Positions 9,853-17,858 of a DNA stretch of 64,000 bases are shown here, one piece after another. Positions within the stretch are counted from its first letter, which is position 1; each line of letters starts with the position of its first letter. The notes under the pieces are model-generated. The model searched no databases. It saw only the letters and a program-made list of their open reading frames with translations, and was not told where the DNA came from. This DNA is from Aquisphaera insulae (lineage in GTDB: Bacteria; Planctomycetota; Planctomycetia; Isosphaerales; Isosphaeraceae): the NCBI RefSeq assembly GCF_011064615.1, contig NZ_JAALJH010000038.1, positions 19,947 to 83,946 on the forward strand, given 5' to 3'. The translations under genes and the position numbers were made by a program.

Positions 9853-10737
9853 ATGCACGACTACGACAAGAGCAGCAAGTGGCTGATCCAGCACCACGGC
9901 GGCGCCATCCTCCGGCTGGCCGGCGTGAGCGGCATCGTCCGATGGAAGGCCCTCCAGTCCGAGGTCGTCCAGCCCCGCGCCCTGCCCGACAGCCTCGTCG
10001 AGGCCCTGCTGGCCGGGGCGAGCGATCCCCGGCTCTTCGTCCTGGAGATGGCGACCTACCCCGAGCCGCGGGTCGTCGAGCAGGCCGTCCGCGACGCGGC
10101 GCTCGTCTACCTGGACCGCGGCGAGCTCCCCGAGGTCATCGTCGTGGTCCTCAGCCCGAAGGGCCGCTACCGGGTGCCCCGACAGGCGGAGATCCTCAGC
10201 GGCTGGGGCCGGACGATCTGGAATCTCCGCTGGCACGTCGTCGAGCTCTGGACGATCCCGGCCGAGGACCTGCTGGCGGCGCCCGAGATCGGCGCCGTCC
10301 CCTGGGCGTTGCTCGGACGGATCGACGGTCCGCCCGAGCCCTTCTTCCGCCGCTGCCGCGCGCGGATCGACCGCGAGGCGGCGGCGGCGGCGGAGCACGA
10401 CAACCTGATGGCGGTCTCGCAGATCCTCGCCCGCCTGCGATATGATGACGAGGGGCTCTTCCAAATCCTGGGAGGACGACAGGCCATGCTCGAGCTACCG
10501 TTCCTGGACAAGTTCAAGGAAGAGTGGAAGCGAGAGGCCGCTCACGATGTCCTCGTCCGAGTGATCGTCAAGAACCTCGTCACGCGATTCAATTCCCGCG
10601 CGAAGGACCTCGAGCCCGAGCTGGCGGCCATTGCGGATGCCGAGCGGCTCGAGGCATTGCAGTCGCTCTCCGTGACCTGCGCCAGCCTGAAGGAGTTTCG
10701 CGGCCAGTTGCGGAACCCGGCCACGGATCATTCGTGA
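9853..10737 (+). CDS. PD-(D/E)XK-type (Rpn/DUF4351-like) nuclease family protein
   Basis: This 294-residue protein resembles transposase-like PD-(D/E)XK proteins common in cyanobacteria and planctomycetes. The N-terminal half has a nuclease-like core: RLFVLEMATYPEP, EVIVVVLSPKGRY and WHVVELWTI. Family assignment rests on these motifs and overall shape, so it is tentative. The C-terminus (about residue 175 on) is charged and helical, with LMAVSQILARLRYDD and MLELPFLDKFKEEWKREA. Part of this C-terminal region recurs in two decayed copies nearby (10797-11111 and 13411-13475), suggesting a multi-copy family in this genome. Start ATG at 9853. Confidence 0.65.
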   Translation: MHDYDKSSKWLIQHHGGAILRLAGVSGIVRWKALQSEVVQPRALPDSLVEALLAGASDPRLFVLEMATYPEPRVVEQAVRDAALVYLDRGELPEVIVVVLSPKGRYRVPRQAEILSGWGRTIWNLRWHVVELWTIPAEDLLAAPEIGAVPWALLGRIDGPPEPFFRRCRARIDREAAAAAEHDNLMAVSQILARLRYDDEGLFQILGGRQAMLELPFLDKFKEEWKREAAHDVLVRVIVKNLVTRFNSRAKDLEPELAAIADAERLEALQSLSVTCASLKEFRGQLRNPATDHS

Positions 10738-10796
10738 GTATCCCCCTGGTCGGGTGATGGCGTTCAACCGAGGTCGTTTGCCGTCCAGGAATCCCC

Positions 10797-11111
10797 GTCC
10801 ATGATGAGGGACTTCTCCGGTTCCTGGGAGGAGAACAGGCCATGCTCGAGCTGCCGTTCCTGGACAAGTTCAAGGAAGAGTGGAAGCGAGAGGCCGCTCA
10901 CAAGGCGACCCATGAGAACCAGGTCCGCAACATCGTGGATGTCCTGACGGCCCGGTTCGGCGCAAGGGCGTCCTCGCTCCGATCGAAGCTGGCCGCGATC
11001 GATGATGAGGAGACGCTGGGCCGGCTCGTGAAGGTGGCGGCTGTCTGCGAGAGCCTCAAGGACTTCCGAACCCATCTCCGTGACCAGGCCGACAAGATCG
11101 GGAAATCGTGA
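10797..11111 (+). pseudogene. 5'-truncated paralogue of the 9853-10737 nuclease-like gene
   Basis: From about 10800 the DNA repeats the C-terminal coding part of the preceding gene. The segment encoding MLELPFLDKFKEEWKREAAH is nearly identical at base level (10487-10546 versus 10842-10901). The remaining 70 residues are diverged but alignable (LKDFRTHLRDQADK here, LKEFRGQLRNPATDH there). The N-terminal nuclease half is missing. An ATG at 10842 behind GGGAGGAG could still give an 89-residue product, so expression of the tail alone is possible. Confidence 0.6.
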
Positions 11112-11121
11112 TCGGGCACGG

Positions 11122-12033
11122 TCACCGGGCGGAATCCGCACCGGCATCCGCCTTCGGCTTCTTCCAGGCGACGACCTTCCAGCCCGGCTCAAGCGGCTGC
11201 TGCGACGGCCGATCGCGGATCTCGGCCGCCTCGGACGAGCGCCCCGCGACGGCCACGACCCTCAGGCCCCGGCGCCAGCCGCCCTCCCTGTGCCCCTGGA
11301 CCATGAAGACGTCGTCACGCTCGACGCCGCCCTCCGAGCCGAGGTCGATCGTCACTCGCTGCGGGTCGAGCTGTGCGCTGCTGATCGTGCCGATCAACAG
11401 GTTGTCGCGCAGGTAAGCGGCCCACGGCTCCGAAAGGGTCGGCACTCCGTCGATGCGCTTCTCCTCGTCACCGAGGCGGAGGAAGAAACGGCCGCGGAGG
11501 TCGTCCCTCGGCTCGTCCCCCTCGATGACGGCCACGCAGAAATCGTCCATCCGATCGACCGGGACCAGGTAGGATCGCCCGCTCCAATCGACCGAGAAGA
11601 AGGTCCGCTCGATCCGCTTCGGGGCCGATCCCGCGGGCGACAACAGGAGGTGCTGGCCGACGCGTCGGGCCCAGCCCGAATCGCGGTCGAGGACCCCGAC
11701 GCAGGCGGATCGGACCAGCGAGTATCGTCCGTCCTCCAGGATGTTCAGGTCGCCCCCGCCGCCGTGGCTTCCGCCATCGAGATAGCGGCCCGCGATCTCG
11801 CCGCAGGACTTCGGTGCGTCCGGGGCGGGCGCGGGAGGAAACCGGGGCGAAAAATCATGATCCGACCCGGGGATCAGGAGCCCGGCCAGGAATCCGACGA
11901 TTCCGAAGATTGTTGCCCATTCCAGGGCCGTGAGCCTTCTCCATCGCCATCGCGGCTTCTCCGGATGAGGCGGAGGCATCTCATCTCGCTCGAGGCCGAA
12001 CTTCTCGTCTGGGTTGGCTCGATGGGCGTTCAC
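11122..12033 (-). CDS. Membrane-anchored hypothetical protein
   Basis: This 303-residue protein is not recognised. It has a short basic cytoplasmic N-terminus, one membrane helix (LTALEWATIFGIVGFLAGLLI, about residues 34-54), and a soluble, probably beta-rich remainder. A C-terminal domain (about 210-290) with VTIDLGSEGGVERDDVFMVQG resembles the small beta barrel seen in FlgT/MreC-like envelope proteins, but the match is weak. It converges on the truncated nuclease-like copy, with 10 nt between them. Start ATG at 12033. Confidence 0.7.
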   Translation of the reverse strand: MNAHRANPDEKFGLERDEMPPPHPEKPRWRWRRLTALEWATIFGIVGFLAGLLIPGSDHDFSPRFPPAPAPDAPKSCGEIAGRYLDGGSHGGGGDLNILEDGRYSLVRSACVGVLDRDSGWARRVGQHLLLSPAGSAPKRIERTFFSVDWSGRSYLVPVDRMDDFCVAVIEGDEPRDDLRGRFFLRLGDEEKRIDGVPTLSEPWAAYLRDNLLIGTISSAQLDPQRVTIDLGSEGGVERDDVFMVQGHREGGWRRGLRVVAVAGRSSEAAEIRDRPSQQPLEPGWKVVAWKKPKADAGADSAR

Positions 12034-12258
12034 GGATCACTCCCCATGACGCGGGCCGGGCGAGGTGAGCCTCACTTTCCGCCTCGATCCCGGGTCAATT
12101 CTACGACCGGCCTCTGGGCCTGGCCAGGGTCCCCGCGCACCACCCGGGCCGGGCCTCCGGCGGTCGGGGCTGGACTCGGGCCGCGGGCCGGCGTTCAATC
12201 CTGGGGAGGGCCAAGCCGTCGAAGGGCCCGACACACCCCGCGAAAGGGACCGGTCAGG

Positions 12259-13380
12259 ATGAATCTCACCGTCATCAGGAATCTCGTGGCGATCCTCGTC
12301 GCGGGGCTTTGCTGCCCACTCCCCACGCCCGCCTGGGGCCAGTCCGTCGCCGATCTCGACCGGATCACGGACGGGACCTCGCACAGCCACGTGAAATACC
12401 ATCGCACGGCGATCCCTCGGGGGAAGGAGATCGTGCTGGCGGACCTGGAAGGCCCGGGCAAGGTGACGTACTGGTACATCACCGACGACAGCGGCGGGAA
12501 GATCGACCCGGGCCTCGTGCTGAAGGTCTACTGGGACGACGCCCCGGAGCCGAGCATCCACGTCCCGCTCGCGGACTTCTTCGGCGCCGTCGGCGGAAGG
12601 ACCATCGACTACCAATCCGCTCCCATTCAGATCCAGCACCTCGCCTACATGTGCCATTTCCCGATGCCGTTCGCCCGCCGGGCGCGATTCGTGCTCGCGA
12701 ACGATGGGAACGCGGACTACGACCGGGGCGTGGCCTTCGGCTTCGACTGGGAGAGCGACCCGAAGTACGCCGCCGAGAAGGGCCGCCTCCACGTCGCCTG
12801 GCGGCGGAGCAACCCGGTCCGGAACGACGCACCGTCGCTCGAGTCGGTCGTCGATGCGGACCGCGTCGGGGGCAAGAACACGTTCAACAGCCGGCATACC
12901 ATCCTGGACGTGAAGGGGCACGGACACTACGTCGGCAACATCCTGCAGGTCCACTCCCTGAGCCCGCGATGGTGGGGCGAGGGCGTGACGTTCTTCCACC
13001 GGGACGGCCGGACCGAGGTCCATTCCCCCGGCACCGAGGACGAGTACGGCTCCTGCTGGGAGTTCGGCAAGACGTTCGCCTATCCCTACTGCGGCCTGCT
13101 CCTGGACGAGGGGGGCGATCACCGGATGTACCGCTGGTACGTGACCAACCCGGTCCGCTTTCGCGAGTCCCTCAAGGTCGAGATCCAGAGCATTCACGTC
13201 CCCGGCAACGCCCCCTTCCGGCCCGGGGCGGATGACTTCACCAGCGTGGCCTTCTGGTATCAGGAAGCCCCCCTCACGGCCGTCTCACTCCAGCCCTTCG
13301 CCGAGCGGACCGCCCCGAGCCGCGCCGTCGACTACGAGCCGCGCAAGGTCGGCACGGCCGCGACGGATGTACAACCCTGA
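12259..13380 (+). CDS. Exported DUF2961 (GH172-type) glycoside hydrolase
   Basis: This 373-residue protein has a signal peptide (about residues 1-28, cleavage near PAWGQS). The rest matches DUF2961, now linked to glycoside hydrolase family 172: GPGKVTYWYITDDS, VPLADFFGAV, HLAYMCHFPMPFARRARFVL and GTEDEYGSCWEFG. Characterised members act on alpha-D-fructofuranosides or arabinofuranosides; the substrate here cannot be told. The start ATG at 12259 follows a weak TCAGG. Length is typical for the shorter members of the family. Confidence 0.85.
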   Translation: MNLTVIRNLVAILVAGLCCPLPTPAWGQSVADLDRITDGTSHSHVKYHRTAIPRGKEIVLADLEGPGKVTYWYITDDSGGKIDPGLVLKVYWDDAPEPSIHVPLADFFGAVGGRTIDYQSAPIQIQHLAYMCHFPMPFARRARFVLANDGNADYDRGVAFGFDWESDPKYAAEKGRLHVAWRRSNPVRNDAPSLESVVDADRVGGKNTFNSRHTILDVKGHGHYVGNILQVHSLSPRWWGEGVTFFHRDGRTEVHSPGTEDEYGSCWEFGKTFAYPYCGLLLDEGGDHRMYRWYVTNPVRFRESLKVEIQSIHVPGNAPFRPGADDFTSVAFWYQEAPLTAVSLQPFAERTAPSRAVDYEPRKVGTAATDVQP

Positions 13381-13410
13381 ATGGTCGCAAGGCCCGGAAT
13401 ATCGAGGGGC

Positions 13411-13475
13411 TCGAGAACCTGCGGGCCGTCTCGCAGATCCTGGCTCGCCTGCGATATGATGATGGGGGGCTCGTC
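13411..13475 (+). pseudogene. Short remnant of the nuclease-like gene family
   Basis: Read in the frame giving NLRAVSQILARLRYDDGGL, this stretch matches residues about 181-200 of the gene at 9853-10737 (NLMAVSQILARLRYDDEGL), and most bases are shared. Nothing recognisable continues on either side. It looks like a leftover of another copy, lying between the GH172 gene and hpt. Confidence 0.5.
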
Positions 13476-13561
13476 CGCAGCAGAAGATCCCCGAACGTCC
13501 GCAAGAACCACCGCCGACGGCATGATCCATGCCCCAGGCGCGATCCCGGAGCGAATCGCCC

Positions 13562-14101
13562 GTGCACAACGCCGTCAAGGTCCTGATCAGCGAGGACGAG
13601 ATCCGCGAGCGGGTCCACGCGCTGGGCCGGCAGATCGAGGCCGACTATCACGGCAAGCCGCTGACGATCGCGGCCGTGCTCACCGGCAGCCTGATCGTGC
13701 TGGCCGACCTCATCCGCCGGATCGGCGTGCCGCACCGGATCGCCCTGATCCAGGCGAGCAGCTACAAGGGGGCGACCACCACGGCCACGACCCTGGTCAT
13801 CAACGAGTCGTTCGCCCCCGACGTCGCCGACCGAGACGTCCTGCTGCTCGACGACATCCTCGACACCGGCCAGACGCTCTCCGCCCTGATCCGCCACGTG
13901 AACGACCGCGGGGCGAGGTCCGTACGGACGGCGGTCCTGCTCCGCAAGATCGGCCGGCAGGAGGTCCCGCTCGAGCCGGACTACTGCGGCTTCACCATCC
14001 CCAACGCCTTCGTCGTCGGCTACGGCCTCGACTACGACGACGACTACCGGCACCTGCCGTACGTCGGCATCCTCGACGGGCCGGAAGCCACCCCGCATTG
14101 A
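13562..14101 (+). CDS. hpt: Hypoxanthine phosphoribosyltransferase
   Basis: Converts hypoxanthine or guanine plus PRPP to IMP or GMP in purine salvage. The 179-residue protein has the PRPP-binding loop DVLLLDDILDTGQTL, the flexible-loop region IQASSYKGATTTATT, and the C-terminal FVVGYGLDYDDDYRHLPYVG that contacts the base. GTG at 13562 is chosen as start because VHNAVKVLISEDEI aligns with the N-terminus of E. coli Hpt; an ATG at 13529 would add 11 unaligned residues. The stop overlaps a possible TTG start of the following glycosyltransferase. Confidence 0.93.
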   Translation: MHNAVKVLISEDEIRERVHALGRQIEADYHGKPLTIAAVLTGSLIVLADLIRRIGVPHRIALIQASSYKGATTTATTLVINESFAPDVADRDVLLLDDILDTGQTLSALIRHVNDRGARSVRTAVLLRKIGRQEVPLEPDYCGFTIPNAFVVGYGLDYDDDYRHLPYVGILDGPEATPH

Positions 14102-14160
14102 CATCGACATCGACTTCGACATCGACTTCGACCGTGAATGCCAACGCCAACGCCAACGCC
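14098..14160 (+). repeat. Hexanucleotide tandem repeats at the hpt/glycosyltransferase junction
   Basis: Five near-identical units of the ACATCG/ACTTCG type (14101-14130) are followed by three GCCAAC units. They encode Thr-Ser and Asn-Ala repeats ahead of the conserved glycosyltransferase domain. A change in hexamer number would keep the reading frame, so simple frame-based switching is not expected. Confidence 0.7.
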
Positions 14161-15390
14161 AGCACCCCACCCACCCTCAGGCTCGCCCTGATCACGCGCC
14201 GGTATCCGCCGCTCATCGGCGGGGCGGAGAAGGTGCTCAGCTACCTGGCGGAGGCCCTGGCCCGCGAGGGGGCCGACGTCGTCGTGTTGACCGCGCGCGC
14301 GCCGGGCCTGGCGTCGCTGCCGCCCGAGGAGGAGCACGCCCTCGAGGGCCATCGCGGGGCCGGGCGGCTACGCGTGGTCCGGCTGGCCACCTCGCCGCTT
14401 CGGTTCCTGGGGACGTGGCTCTACATGCGGAACCTCGCGCGGTGGCTGGCCGAGCACCCGGTCGACCTCGCTTATGTCTCGATGCTCAAGCATGACGCCT
14501 ACGTCGCCGTCGGCGAGGGCCGGCGACGCGGCTTCCCGGTCGTCGTCCGTCCCGAGGGGGCCGGCGCGACGGGGGACCTCGCCTGGCAGTCGTGGGGCCG
14601 GTTCGGGCGCCGGATCGGCGCCCGCTGCAAGCACGCCGATGCGATCGTCGCGATCTCCCGCGAGATCGACCGCGAGCTGCGGCTCGCCGGCTTCGACCCG
14701 GCGAAGATCCACCCGCTCCCCAACGGTGTCCCCATCCCCGCCGAGCCCTGGCAGAAGCGCGCCGACTGGAAGGCCGCCCCGAGGGCGGCCTATGTGGGCC
14801 GGCTCGCCCCGGAGAAGGGGCTCGACACGCTGGTCGCCGCCTGGCCGGCCGTCCGCGAGGTCCACCCGAGCGCCCGGCTGACCCTGGTCGGCGAGGGCCC
14901 GGAGCGCCCCGCCCTGGAGCGACAGGCCCGCGAGCTCGGCCTGGAGCTGGGCCCCGAGGGCGCGATCGACCTGCCCGGCGCCTCGGCCGACGTCGCCGCC
15001 GACCTGCGCCGCGCGGACCTGTTCGTCCTGCCGTCCCGCGAGGAAGGCATGAGCATCGCGCTGCTCGAGGCCATGGCCCTGGGCATCCCGCTGGTCGCCT
15101 CGTCGATCCCCGGCAATCGCCGCCTGATCGCCGACTTCAAGCACGGCCGCCTCGCGCCGCCCGACGACCCCGCCGCGCTCGCGCGGACGATCCTCGACCA
15201 GTGGGCGAACCTCGACCGCGCCTTCCACATGAGCCGCGCCGCTCGCTCACGCGCGCAGAATGAGTTCTCCATCGCCGCCGTCGCCCGCCGCCATCTCGCC
15301 CTCTTCCGCCAGCTCATCGACGGCCGGGGGCAGGGCGGGGCAGGGCCCTCGGCGGGCGCCACGGTCCCGGAAGGAAAGCCTCAGGGCTAG
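14134..15390 (+). CDS. GT4-family glycosyltransferase
   Basis: This 418-residue GT-B enzyme probably transfers a sugar from a nucleotide donor in surface polysaccharide synthesis. The acceptor-binding N-terminal half has ITRRYPPLIGGAEKV. The C-terminal donor half has AYVGRLAPEKGLDTLV, LTLVGEGPERP and PSREEGMSIALLEAMALGIP, the usual E-x7-E region of GT4. GTG at 14134 is the preferred start; a TTG at 14098 overlapping the hpt stop (TTGA) would add a Thr-Ser repeat. It is followed after 12 nt by a second GT4 gene, so the two are likely co-transcribed, perhaps with hpt. Confidence 0.88.
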   Translation: MNANANANASTPPTLRLALITRRYPPLIGGAEKVLSYLAEALAREGADVVVLTARAPGLASLPPEEEHALEGHRGAGRLRVVRLATSPLRFLGTWLYMRNLARWLAEHPVDLAYVSMLKHDAYVAVGEGRRRGFPVVVRPEGAGATGDLAWQSWGRFGRRIGARCKHADAIVAISREIDRELRLAGFDPAKIHPLPNGVPIPAEPWQKRADWKAAPRAAYVGRLAPEKGLDTLVAAWPAVREVHPSARLTLVGEGPERPALERQARELGLELGPEGAIDLPGASADVAADLRRADLFVLPSREEGMSIALLEAMALGIPLVASSIPGNRRLIADFKHGRLAPPDDPAALARTILDQWANLDRAFHMSRAARSRAQNEFSIAAVARRHLALFRQLIDGRGQGGAGPSAGATVPEGKPQG

Positions 15391-15402
15391 GAGTGGTCGA
15401 GC

Positions 15403-16497
15403 GTGTTGAAGGTGCTGCAACTGATCCCGACCCTGGACCGCTCCGGGGCGGAGAAGCAGATGGTCCTGCTGGCGAAGGGGCTGCCGCGCGATCGATTCTC
15501 CGTCGAGGTCGCGACCCTGACCCGGGGCGGCCCGCTCGCCGCCGAGCTCGAGGCCGCGGGCATCCCCGTGACGAACATCGGCAAGCGGTGGAAGGTCGAC
15601 CCCCTCGCGCTCGGCCGGCTGACCCGGTTCCTCAAAGCGAAGCGGTTCGACGTGGTGCAGACCTGGATCTTCGCCGCCAACAGCTACGGGCGAATCGCCG
15701 CCCGGCGGGCGAACGTGCCGGCCGTGATCACCACCGAGATGGCCGTGGACCTCTGGAAGGGGAAGGTCGAGAAGGCCGTCGACCGTCGCCTGGCGACGTG
15801 GTGCCATCGTTTGGTCGGCAACTCCCGCGCGGTCGTCGACTACTATCGCGAGCTCGGCGTGCCGGAGGACCGGTTGGCGATGATCTACTCCGGGATCGAT
15901 ATCGAGGAGCCGGCGTCGTCCGACGGGGCCGCGACGAGGACGTCGCTCGGCCTGGCCCCGGACGCGCCCCTCGTCCTCTTCGCCGGCCGGCTCGCGGAGC
16001 AGAAGCGGGTGGACGACCTGCTCAAGGCGCTCGACCTGCTCCAGCACGTCCAGCCGGAGCTCCGGACCCTGATCGTCGGCGACGGGCCGCTGAGGAGTCG
16101 CCTGGAGGAAACCGCCCGCGCCTACGACCTCGCCGGCAAGGTCCTGTTCCTGGGCCATCGCGAGGACGTCCCCCGCCTGATGGCCGCCGCCGACGTCGTG
16201 ACCCTGCCCAGCTCGTACGAGGGGCTCCCCAACGTCGTGCTCGAGGCGATGCTCCACCGCAAGCCCGTCGTCGCGACCGCCGCGCCCGGGACCACCGAGG
16301 TCGTCGCCGACGGCGAGACCGGCGTCCTCGTCCCCGTCGGCGACCCACCCCTGCTCGCCCGCGCCCTCCGCGACCTCATCCGCGACCCCGCCCGCCAACG
16401 CCGGCTCGGCGACGCCGGCCGCGCCCGGGTCGAATCCCACTTCGACGCACAAACCATGATCGATTCGTTCGCAAAACTATACGAAGAATTGAACTAA
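15403..16497 (+). CDS. GT4-family glycosyltransferase
   Basis: This 364-residue GT-B glycosyltransferase starts at GTG 15403, 12 nt after the preceding GT4 gene. It has the family features LDRSGAEKQMVLLAKGL near the N-terminus, VLFAGRLAEQKRVDDLL, LIVGDGPLRS and SSYEGLPNVVLEAMLHRKPVV. The two neighbouring GT4 enzymes probably add successive sugars to one glycan. The TAA stop lies inside the left arm of an inverted-repeat element, so the repeat supplies the end of the coding region. Confidence 0.9.
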   Translation: MLKVLQLIPTLDRSGAEKQMVLLAKGLPRDRFSVEVATLTRGGPLAAELEAAGIPVTNIGKRWKVDPLALGRLTRFLKAKRFDVVQTWIFAANSYGRIAARRANVPAVITTEMAVDLWKGKVEKAVDRRLATWCHRLVGNSRAVVDYYRELGVPEDRLAMIYSGIDIEEPASSDGAATRTSLGLAPDAPLVLFAGRLAEQKRVDDLLKALDLLQHVQPELRTLIVGDGPLRSRLEETARAYDLAGKVLFLGHREDVPRLMAAADVVTLPSSYEGLPNVVLEAMLHRKPVVATAAPGTTEVVADGETGVLVPVGDPPLLARALRDLIRDPARQRRLGDAGRARVESHFDAQTMIDSFAKLYEELN

Positions 16498-16740
16498 CCA
16501 CAGAGGCACAGAGGCACGGAGAAGACTGGTGTAGGCAAGAACCGAAGAAAGGGGATGAAAGCCCGGAAGTCGCGCGGGCAACAGTCGGCGGCGCCCGGAA
16601 TCACATAAAATACGACCATGCCTATTTTTATTGATTCAATCGAATCGTTCTTCCTTCCAGCCTGACTTCCCCCCGCGCCCGTCTCTTCGTCCCTTGCCCA
16701 TTCCCTCTTCTCTGTGCCTCTGTGTCTCTGTGGTTAGTTC
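16491..16740. repeat. 250-nt element with 35-bp terminal inverted repeats
   Basis: Left arm 16491-16525 and right arm 16706-16740 are inverted copies matching at 33 of 35 positions. They are built on the CCACAGAGGCACAGAGGCAC theme that is widely dispersed in planctomycetes and other bacteria. The 180-nt centre is less GC-rich than the flanks and has no gene. The element fills the whole gap between two convergent genes and both stop codons lie at its arms. It could be a MITE-like insertion, and the RNA could fold into a long hairpin acting as a two-way terminator. Confidence 0.8.
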
Positions 16741-17440
16741 ATTTCTTCAGTTCGAACCATTCGCCCGGCTGGAGGATGACCGGGGTGGTGGAGGTCTCCG
16801 CCTTGACGCGGTCGGCCCAGGCCTGGGCGTCCTGGGTGATGGGGGGGAACGTGTTGTAGTGGATCGGGATGACGTGCTTCGGCTTGAGGAGCTTCACCGA
16901 CCTGAGGGCGTCGTCCGGGCCCATGGTGTAGTAGTCGCCGATCGGGAGCAGGGCGAGGTCCAGGCCCTCCTCGCCGATCAGGGCCATGTCGCCGAACATG
17001 GCGGTGTCGGCGGCGTCGTAGATCTTGAGGCCGTCGGGCGTGGTGATGAGGAAGCCGGCGGGGTTGCCGCCGTTGGAGCCGTCCGGCAGCTCGGAGCCGT
17101 GGAAGGCCAGCGTCAGCTTGACCCGGAGCCCGGTCGGGAACGTGAAGCCGCCGCCGTGCTGGAGGCCGTGGACCTTGGTCAGATTCCGGGGCGGCTTCTG
17201 GAGCCAGCAACTGATCTCGTAGTTCGAGAGCACCGTGGCGCCCGTGCGGTTGGCGATCGCGACCGCGTCGCCGACGTGGTCGCCGTGCCCGTGCGAGATC
17301 AGCACGAGGTCCGCAGGCGCGTCCTCCGCCCTGATCGCCGCCTTCGGGTTGCCGGTCAGGAACGGGTCGATCAGGACGTTCTCGCCATTCGTCTCCAGCA
17401 GGAGCGCGGAATGTCCCAGCCAGCGGATCTTCGTGGACAT
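16739..17440 (-). CDS. UPF0173-type metal-dependent hydrolase (metallo-beta-lactamase fold)
   Basis: This 233-residue protein belongs to the UPF0173 family of small metallo-beta-lactamase-fold hydrolases. Metal ligands are visible in LISHGHGDHVGDA (H-x-H-x-D-H), in the later DAADTAMFGDM, and in HVIPIHYNTFPP near the C-terminus. The N-terminal TKIRWLGHSALLLE and VLIDPFLTGNP are typical. The substrate of the family is not established. The start at 17440 aligns with the family start. The gene ends in the right arm of the inverted-repeat element. Confidence 0.92.
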   Translation of the reverse strand: MSTKIRWLGHSALLLETNGENVLIDPFLTGNPKAAIRAEDAPADLVLISHGHGDHVGDAVAIANRTGATVLSNYEISCWLQKPPRNLTKVHGLQHGGGFTFPTGLRVKLTLAFHGSELPDGSNGGNPAGFLITTPDGLKIYDAADTAMFGDMALIGEEGLDLALLPIGDYYTMGPDDALRSVKLLKPKHVIPIHYNTFPPITQDAQAWADRVKAETSTTPVILQPGEWFELKK

Positions 17441-17589
17441 GACTCGGGCTCGCCTCTCGGATCGCGATGCGGAGCGACACAACGCGGCCCCCGCCGCGCC
17501 GTCGCACTTGCCCGATCATCCCCGGCCCGCCCCCGCTTGGCAACCCGCCGTCCGATCGGAAACGGAATCGGTGAACCGTCGAATATCGA

Positions 17590-17618
17590 TTGACAACCGT
17601 ACACAAGAATGATAGATT
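17590..17618 (+). promoter_or_regulatory. Predicted sigma-70 promoter
   Basis: A perfect TTGACA (17590-17595) is followed by a 17-nt spacer and TAGATT (17613-17618). Transcription would start near 17625, giving a leader of about 235 nt before the GNAT start at 17859. A TACAAT at about 17702 could be a second -10 element. Confidence 0.55.
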
Positions 17619-17624
17619 CCCAAC

Positions 17625-17798
17625 CGATGAGACAACGCTCCAGAGGGAAGGGTTGTCGGCTGACCTCCCGACCGATGGCGGGAGCTCACAGCGGAATGCG
17701 ATACAATGAGTAATGGGGCCGGCCCGGCGTCCGGACGCTCGGGGTTCGGTCGCGGCCGGGGCGATGCCAGGGCACCGTGGCATCGCCCCGGCGAATTT
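17625..17798 (+). ncRNA. Structured leader or small RNA ending in a terminator-like hairpin
   Basis: Downstream of the predicted promoter lie three stem candidates: GACAAC/GTTGTC (17631-17636 with 17652-17657), CTCCCG/CGGGAG (17665-17670 with 17679-17684), and a perfect 13-bp stem (17756-17768 with 17779-17791, 10-nt loop) followed by AATTTT. That order suits an attenuated leader or a free-standing small RNA. No known riboswitch class was recognised. If the GNAT frame started at 17706 the last hairpin would be coding. Confidence 0.4.
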
Positions 17799-17858
17799 TC
17801 CGAGTCCTTGGGACGGGCCTTCCGGGACGAGAGCCCGCGGGGGGGGCGAGGCGGGCCG

